From Lentisphaerota bacterium (lineage in GTDB: Bacteria > Verrucomicrobiota > Kiritimatiellia > RFP12 > JAAYLN01), in the NCBI GenBank assembly GCA_012514915.1, contig JAAYZJ010000037.1:1-8573 (forward strand): DNA of 8,573 bases, in the 5' to 3' direction. A program made the position numbers and the translations under genes. The notes below the pieces were generated by a model. That model was not told the origin of the DNA. It did not search any database and saw only the letters and a program-made list of their open reading frames with translations. Below are positions 6,148 to 8,573 of this stretch, one piece after another. Each line of letters opens with the position of its first letter. Position 1 is the stretch's first letter.

Positions 6148-6774
6148 CTACTGCAGCGACTGGCGCACGGCCGGCATGTAACGTCTTGTGTAGACAATGA
6201 TCGAGAGAAAATTGACGGCGAGGCCGAAGCACTCGATGGCGATCATGAGGGGAATCGGGACAAGGCCCCAGGCCAGGTGCAGGTAGAGCAGGCAGCCGAT
6301 GGGAAAGCTGATGGCGGTCCGCAGCTTGCCCATCCAGTTGGCCCGCATGTCGGCCGCCTGGCCGGCGGCCAGGGCGCGCAGGAAGGAGACCCACTGGTCG
6401 CGCAGCAGGTAGGAGACGGTGAAGACGAGCATTACGATGGCGTGCGCCCGTTGCCCGGCGCCGTGGGACGCCAGCAGAAAGGTGAGGGTGGGAAAGACGA
6501 CGATGTAGAAGACTTTGTCGGTCAGCGGGTCGGCCAGGGCGCCGAAGCGGCTCGTCACGCGCCACCGGCGGGCCAGCATCCCGTCGAACAGGTCGGTCAG
6601 CGAGGCGAGAACCAGCAGCACCAGATTCAGCGGCGCGAGCCAGGCGGGCTGGCGAAGCAGTCCGACGACGGCGCCCGCCAGGAACAACAGCACCAGTGGC
6701 ACGCGCGCCAGCGTCAGCGCGGTGACCGCGGCGAGCGCCGCCCGGCGGTTGATCGAAAGCGGAGACTTAGTCAT
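6148..6774 (-). CDS. pgsA: CDP-alcohol phosphatidyltransferase, PgsA-like (CDP-diacylglycerol-glycerol-3-phosphate 3-phosphatidyltransferase)
   Basis: PgsA transfers the phosphatidyl group from CDP-diacylglycerol to glycerol-3-phosphate, the committed step to phosphatidylglycerol, in the inner membrane. The 208-residue protein has the complete family signature D-x2-DG-x2-AR-x8-G-x3-D-x3-D: D61, D64, G65, A68, R69, G78, D82 and D86. These residues bind the metal ions and the CDP group. The stretch YLLRDQWVSFLRALA with NWMGKLRTA parallels the PgsA region RE-x-LR...GK-x-KT, which favours glycerol-3-phosphate over other alcohols, although RE is RD here and the exact acceptor is inferred. Several hydrophobic segments fit a six-helix membrane fold: about 14-40, 47-60, 88-103, 111-124, 152-169 and 171-195. 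The ATG at 6774 is chosen because the family's first helix begins soon after it; the frame stays open to 6885, but that extension has no membrane-domain character. No Shine-Dalgarno is visible. The kinase-like gene follows after 31 bp. Confidence 0.85.
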   Translation of the reverse strand: MTKSPLSINRRAALAAVTALTLARVPLVLLFLAGAVVGLLRQPAWLAPLNLVLLVLASLTDLFDGMLARRWRVTSRFGALADPLTDKVFYIVVFPTLTFLLASHGAGQRAHAIVMLVFTVSYLLRDQWVSFLRALAAGQAADMRANWMGKLRTAISFPIGCLLYLHLAWGLVPIPLMIAIECFGLAVNFLSIIVYTRRYMPAVRQSLQ

Positions 6775-6780
6775 AGCGGG

Positions 6781-6810
6781 AGCATAGCACACGCCAACAG
6801 CCGGAACCAA
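6781..6810 (-). promoter_or_regulatory. Candidate extended -10 promoter for the pgsA-like gene
   Basis: Read on the - strand, TTGGTT (6810-6805) is followed by an 18-bp spacer and TATGCT (6786-6781), preceded by TGC as in an extended -10. Seven bases downstream of the -10 is 6774, the A of the ATG, so a transcript from here would be nearly or fully leaderless. The -35 is weak (3 of 6 matches). Confidence 0.35.
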
Positions 6811-6845
6811 GCGATTTCCTCGCCCGCGGGTTTCCAACTTTGGCC

Positions 6846-6874
6846 TTGAACCGGTGCGGGGGCTGGCGTATGAT
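6846..6874 (+). promoter_or_regulatory. Promoter of tRNA-Ser
   Basis: TTGAAC (6846-6851, 4 of 6 to TTGACA) is followed by an optimal 17-bp spacer and TATGAT (6869-6874, 5 of 6 to TATAAT). Transcription would begin near 6881, leaving a leader of about 32 nt to be removed by RNase P before the mature tRNA end at 6913. Confidence 0.7.
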
Positions 6875-6912
6875 GGCGCCTCCATCAGGAGAGATGATGG
6901 TGTTTTTGTTCT

Positions 6913-7007
<95 letters not shown>

Positions 7008-7063
7008 GTTTCGACTTGCAGAGGCCCGGTTGTCGTCCAGGAAGAGACGTTGAGATGCCATGA

Positions 7064-8573
7064 ATGAATGTTCGTAGCAAACTGGCGATCGGCTCAGGCC
7101 TCGGGCTCTTGGCTCTACTGGGTGTCTTCTACATCGGCGGTCGCATCGTCGTGCTGCAGTCGCTGAAGCACGCGTCGCGCAGTCTGACCGCCGCGCTGCC
7201 CGAAGTGCGCCGCGCCATCGATCACGAGCGGCGGCAGCTCGAGTTTCTTGCGGTGGCCGCCGCCGGTGCGGCCGTGCCGGGCGACGGGTTCAATCCCGCG
7301 CCCGTCGGCGGATCCGGCACGGCGAGCGCGTGGGACGCGGCCGGGCTCGACCGGCTGGGCATCGACCTGTTGGCCGTGGCCGACGCGGCCGGCACGGTGC
7401 TGCAGACGCAAAGTCGCGCGTCGGCCGATGCCGGGGGCGTCGGGCACCAGATGCTGGCGCAGGCGCTGGCCCCGCATCTGCACCCCGACTCCCGCCTGGT
7501 GGCTGAGATGATCGCCAGCGGCCGGGCGGCCAGTGGCCTGCTGGAGCTGCCCGCCGGCCCCATGCTGGTGGCGGCCGCGCAGGTGGCCGCGCGCGGCGAC
7601 CGTCGGCCAGAGGCGTCTGCCGCCGGGGTGGTGCTCGTCGGACGCGCGATCGAGAATGTCAACCTGCTGCGGCGGCTGACCCTGGGACTGCCCGCGCAGA
7701 CCCTCTTGGTGCGGAACGGACGCTCGGGGCCCGGCGCGGCCGCCGACGAGCGCCCCGGGATAATCATCGGCGAGACGATCCTCTTTGATGCCCCGGCCCT
7801 CTGGCGCATGCACGAACCGCTGCGTGTCCGGCTGCCGCTCCGCGATCTGTACGGACATCACGTGGTGTCCCTGATGTTGAGTCTGCCCCATTCGTTCAAG
7901 GGCCTGGCCGATCTGGCGCTGACGTGGTTGACGCTCTTCGTGGCCTGTGTCGGCGCCACCTTCATCATCCCCCTGTTTCTGCTGCAGGGACGGGCTGTCC
8001 TCAATCCCCTGAGCCGCCTCGCGCGCGATGTGCAAACGCTGGGGCACGGAGTGCCCAATGGGCGGCGGCTGGCCTGGACGCGGCACGACGAATTCGGCGT
8101 TGTCGCCCGGACGATCGACGAGCTGCTCGAATCCATCGACCGGGAGCATGCCGCCCTGACCGCGAGCAACGAAAACATCCGGGCGCTGCTGGCGGCCACG
8201 CCCGACCTGATTTTCGTGATGGACCGCGACGGCCTGGTGGTCGAGATCGCCAACCAGCAAACGGGGCGCATGGGCCGGATCTTCGGATCGATCGCCACGG
8301 GGCGGAATGTGCGGCAGATGCACGACATCCCCGCGCCGGTCATCGCGAAGTTCGTCGAACGGATCGGCGCAGCGCTCGACACCGACCGCATCCAGATCTT
8401 CGAGTACGACTTCCACCAGCCGGGCGGCGCCGTCTGCTGGATGGAAATCCGCATGGTGCGGCTCAGCGACAAGCACGTCCTCGCCCTGATCCGCGACATG
8501 ACCGAGCGCCGCCATGCCCAGCACGAGCGCGCCCGCATCGAGGAGAAGATGGCGCAGATGCAACGGACCGAGA
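7064..8573 (+). CDS. Membrane sensor histidine kinase (sensor domain, HAMP, PAS), 3' end beyond the window
   Basis: The frame is open from the ATG at 7064 to the window edge, giving 503 residues without a stop. Membrane segment 1 is at residues 7-25 (LAIGSGLGLLALLGVFYIG). An extracytoplasmic domain of about 255 residues follows, with CHASE4/Cache-like stretches (LGIDLLAVADAAGTVLQ, PMLVAAAQVAA, GVVLVGRAIENVNLLRRL). Membrane segment 2 is at 284-307, then HAMP at about 308-358 (NPLSRLARDVQTL, HDEFGVVARTIDEL) and PAS at about 371-485 (LLAATPDLIFVMDRDG to HVLALIRDMTERR). The final residues (ARIEEKMAQMQRTE) match the coiled coil that usually leads straight into a HisKA domain in sensor and hybrid kinases. 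The phospho-acceptor and ATPase domains are not visible, so the kinase call is inferred; a diguanylate cyclase output is less likely. A weak TTGAG at 7050-7054 precedes the start. The gene lies 56 bp after tRNA-Ser with no obvious terminator between them. Confidence 0.88.
   Translation, partial: MNVRSKLAIGSGLGLLALLGVFYIGGRIVVLQSLKHASRSLTAALPEVRRAIDHERRQLEFLAVAAAGAAVPGDGFNPAPVGGSGTASAWDAAGLDRLGIDLLAVADAAGTVLQTQSRASADAGGVGHQMLAQALAPHLHPDSRLVAEMIASGRAASGLLELPAGPMLVAAAQVAARGDRRPEASAAGVVLVGRAIENVNLLRRLTLGLPAQTLLVRNGRSGPGAAADERPGIIIGETILFDAPALWRMHEPLRVRLPLRDLYGHHVVSLMLSLPHSFKGLADLALTWLTLFVACVGATFIIPLFLLQGRAVLNPLSRLARDVQTLGHGVPNGRRLAWTRHDEFGVVARTIDELLESIDREHAALTASNENIRALLAATPDLIFVMDRDGLVVEIANQQTGRMGRIFGSIATGRNVRQMHDIPAPVIAKFVERIGAALDTDRIQIFEYDFHQPGGAVCWMEIRMVRLSDKHVLALIRDMTERRHAQHERARIEEKMAQMQRTE

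Noticed and set aside
6117..6197. Longer start for the kinase-like gene at 6197
   Set aside because: It would overlap the 3' end of the pgsA-like gene by 50 bp, has no ribosome binding site, and the added residues are rich in Cys/Ser/Arg and shadow-like.
6775..6885. Longer start for the pgsA-like gene at 6885
   Set aside because: The extra 37 residues have no hydrophobic or family character, and the extension would cover both promoter candidates in the gap.
7115..8563. Long open frame on the - strand (482 codons) opposite the sensor kinase
   Set aside because: The + strand reads a clean membrane-HAMP-PAS protein across the whole stretch, while the antisense translation is rich in His, Gln and Arg without any domain.

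Overview
The window is a GC-rich (clearly above 60% by eye), densely packed bacterial chromosome segment. It carries mostly core genes and shows no phage, insertion sequence, CRISPR array or integrase. Nothing in it fixes the taxon. The high GC, a threonyl-tRNA synthetase without its N-terminal TGS domain, an infC not followed by rpmI-rplT, and a multi-domain membrane histidine kinase would suit a deep-branching Gram-negative lineage. A PVC-group bacterium such as a Kiritimatiellota or Lentisphaerota relative is my guess, held with low confidence.

Layout. The left part is on the + strand. It starts with the 3' part of a RodZ-like helix-turn-helix/membrane protein gene (2-676), overlapped by rimO, the ribosomal protein S12 methylthiotransferase (about 666-2060). 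A consensus-like promoter lies across the rimO stop codon and precedes thrS (2115-3851), which is followed after 26 bp by infC. The infC gene has a near-perfect Shine-Dalgarno sequence and an ATC start codon (3878-4462). The middle part is on the - strand: a PgsA-like phosphatidyltransferase gene (6774-6148), then a 553-residue protein (6116-4455) that ends in a histidine-kinase dimerisation-like helix pair with Gln at the phospho-acceptor position and no ATPase domain. That gene and infC converge, and their ends overlap by 8 bp. The right part is on the + strand again: a strong promoter, tRNA-Ser(GCU) with an encoded CCA end (6913-7007), and after 56 bp the 5' part of a sensor kinase gene (7064 to the window end) with two membrane segments, an extracytoplasmic domain, HAMP and PAS. 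Its kinase core lies past the window edge.

How the genes relate. thrS, infC, rimO and tRNA-Ser are translation functions. RodZ-like and PgsA-like are envelope and cell-shape functions. The rodZ, rimO and pgsA genes are neighbours in several other bacteria, so their closeness here looks like a rearranged remnant of that arrangement (inference). The two signalling-type genes, a kinase-like protein apparently unable to phosphorylate and a membrane sensor kinase, lie about 950 bp apart on opposite strands. The first is the least ordinary item in the window. No stretch above 300 bp is free of genes. The largest gap (6775-6912) holds two divergent promoter candidates.
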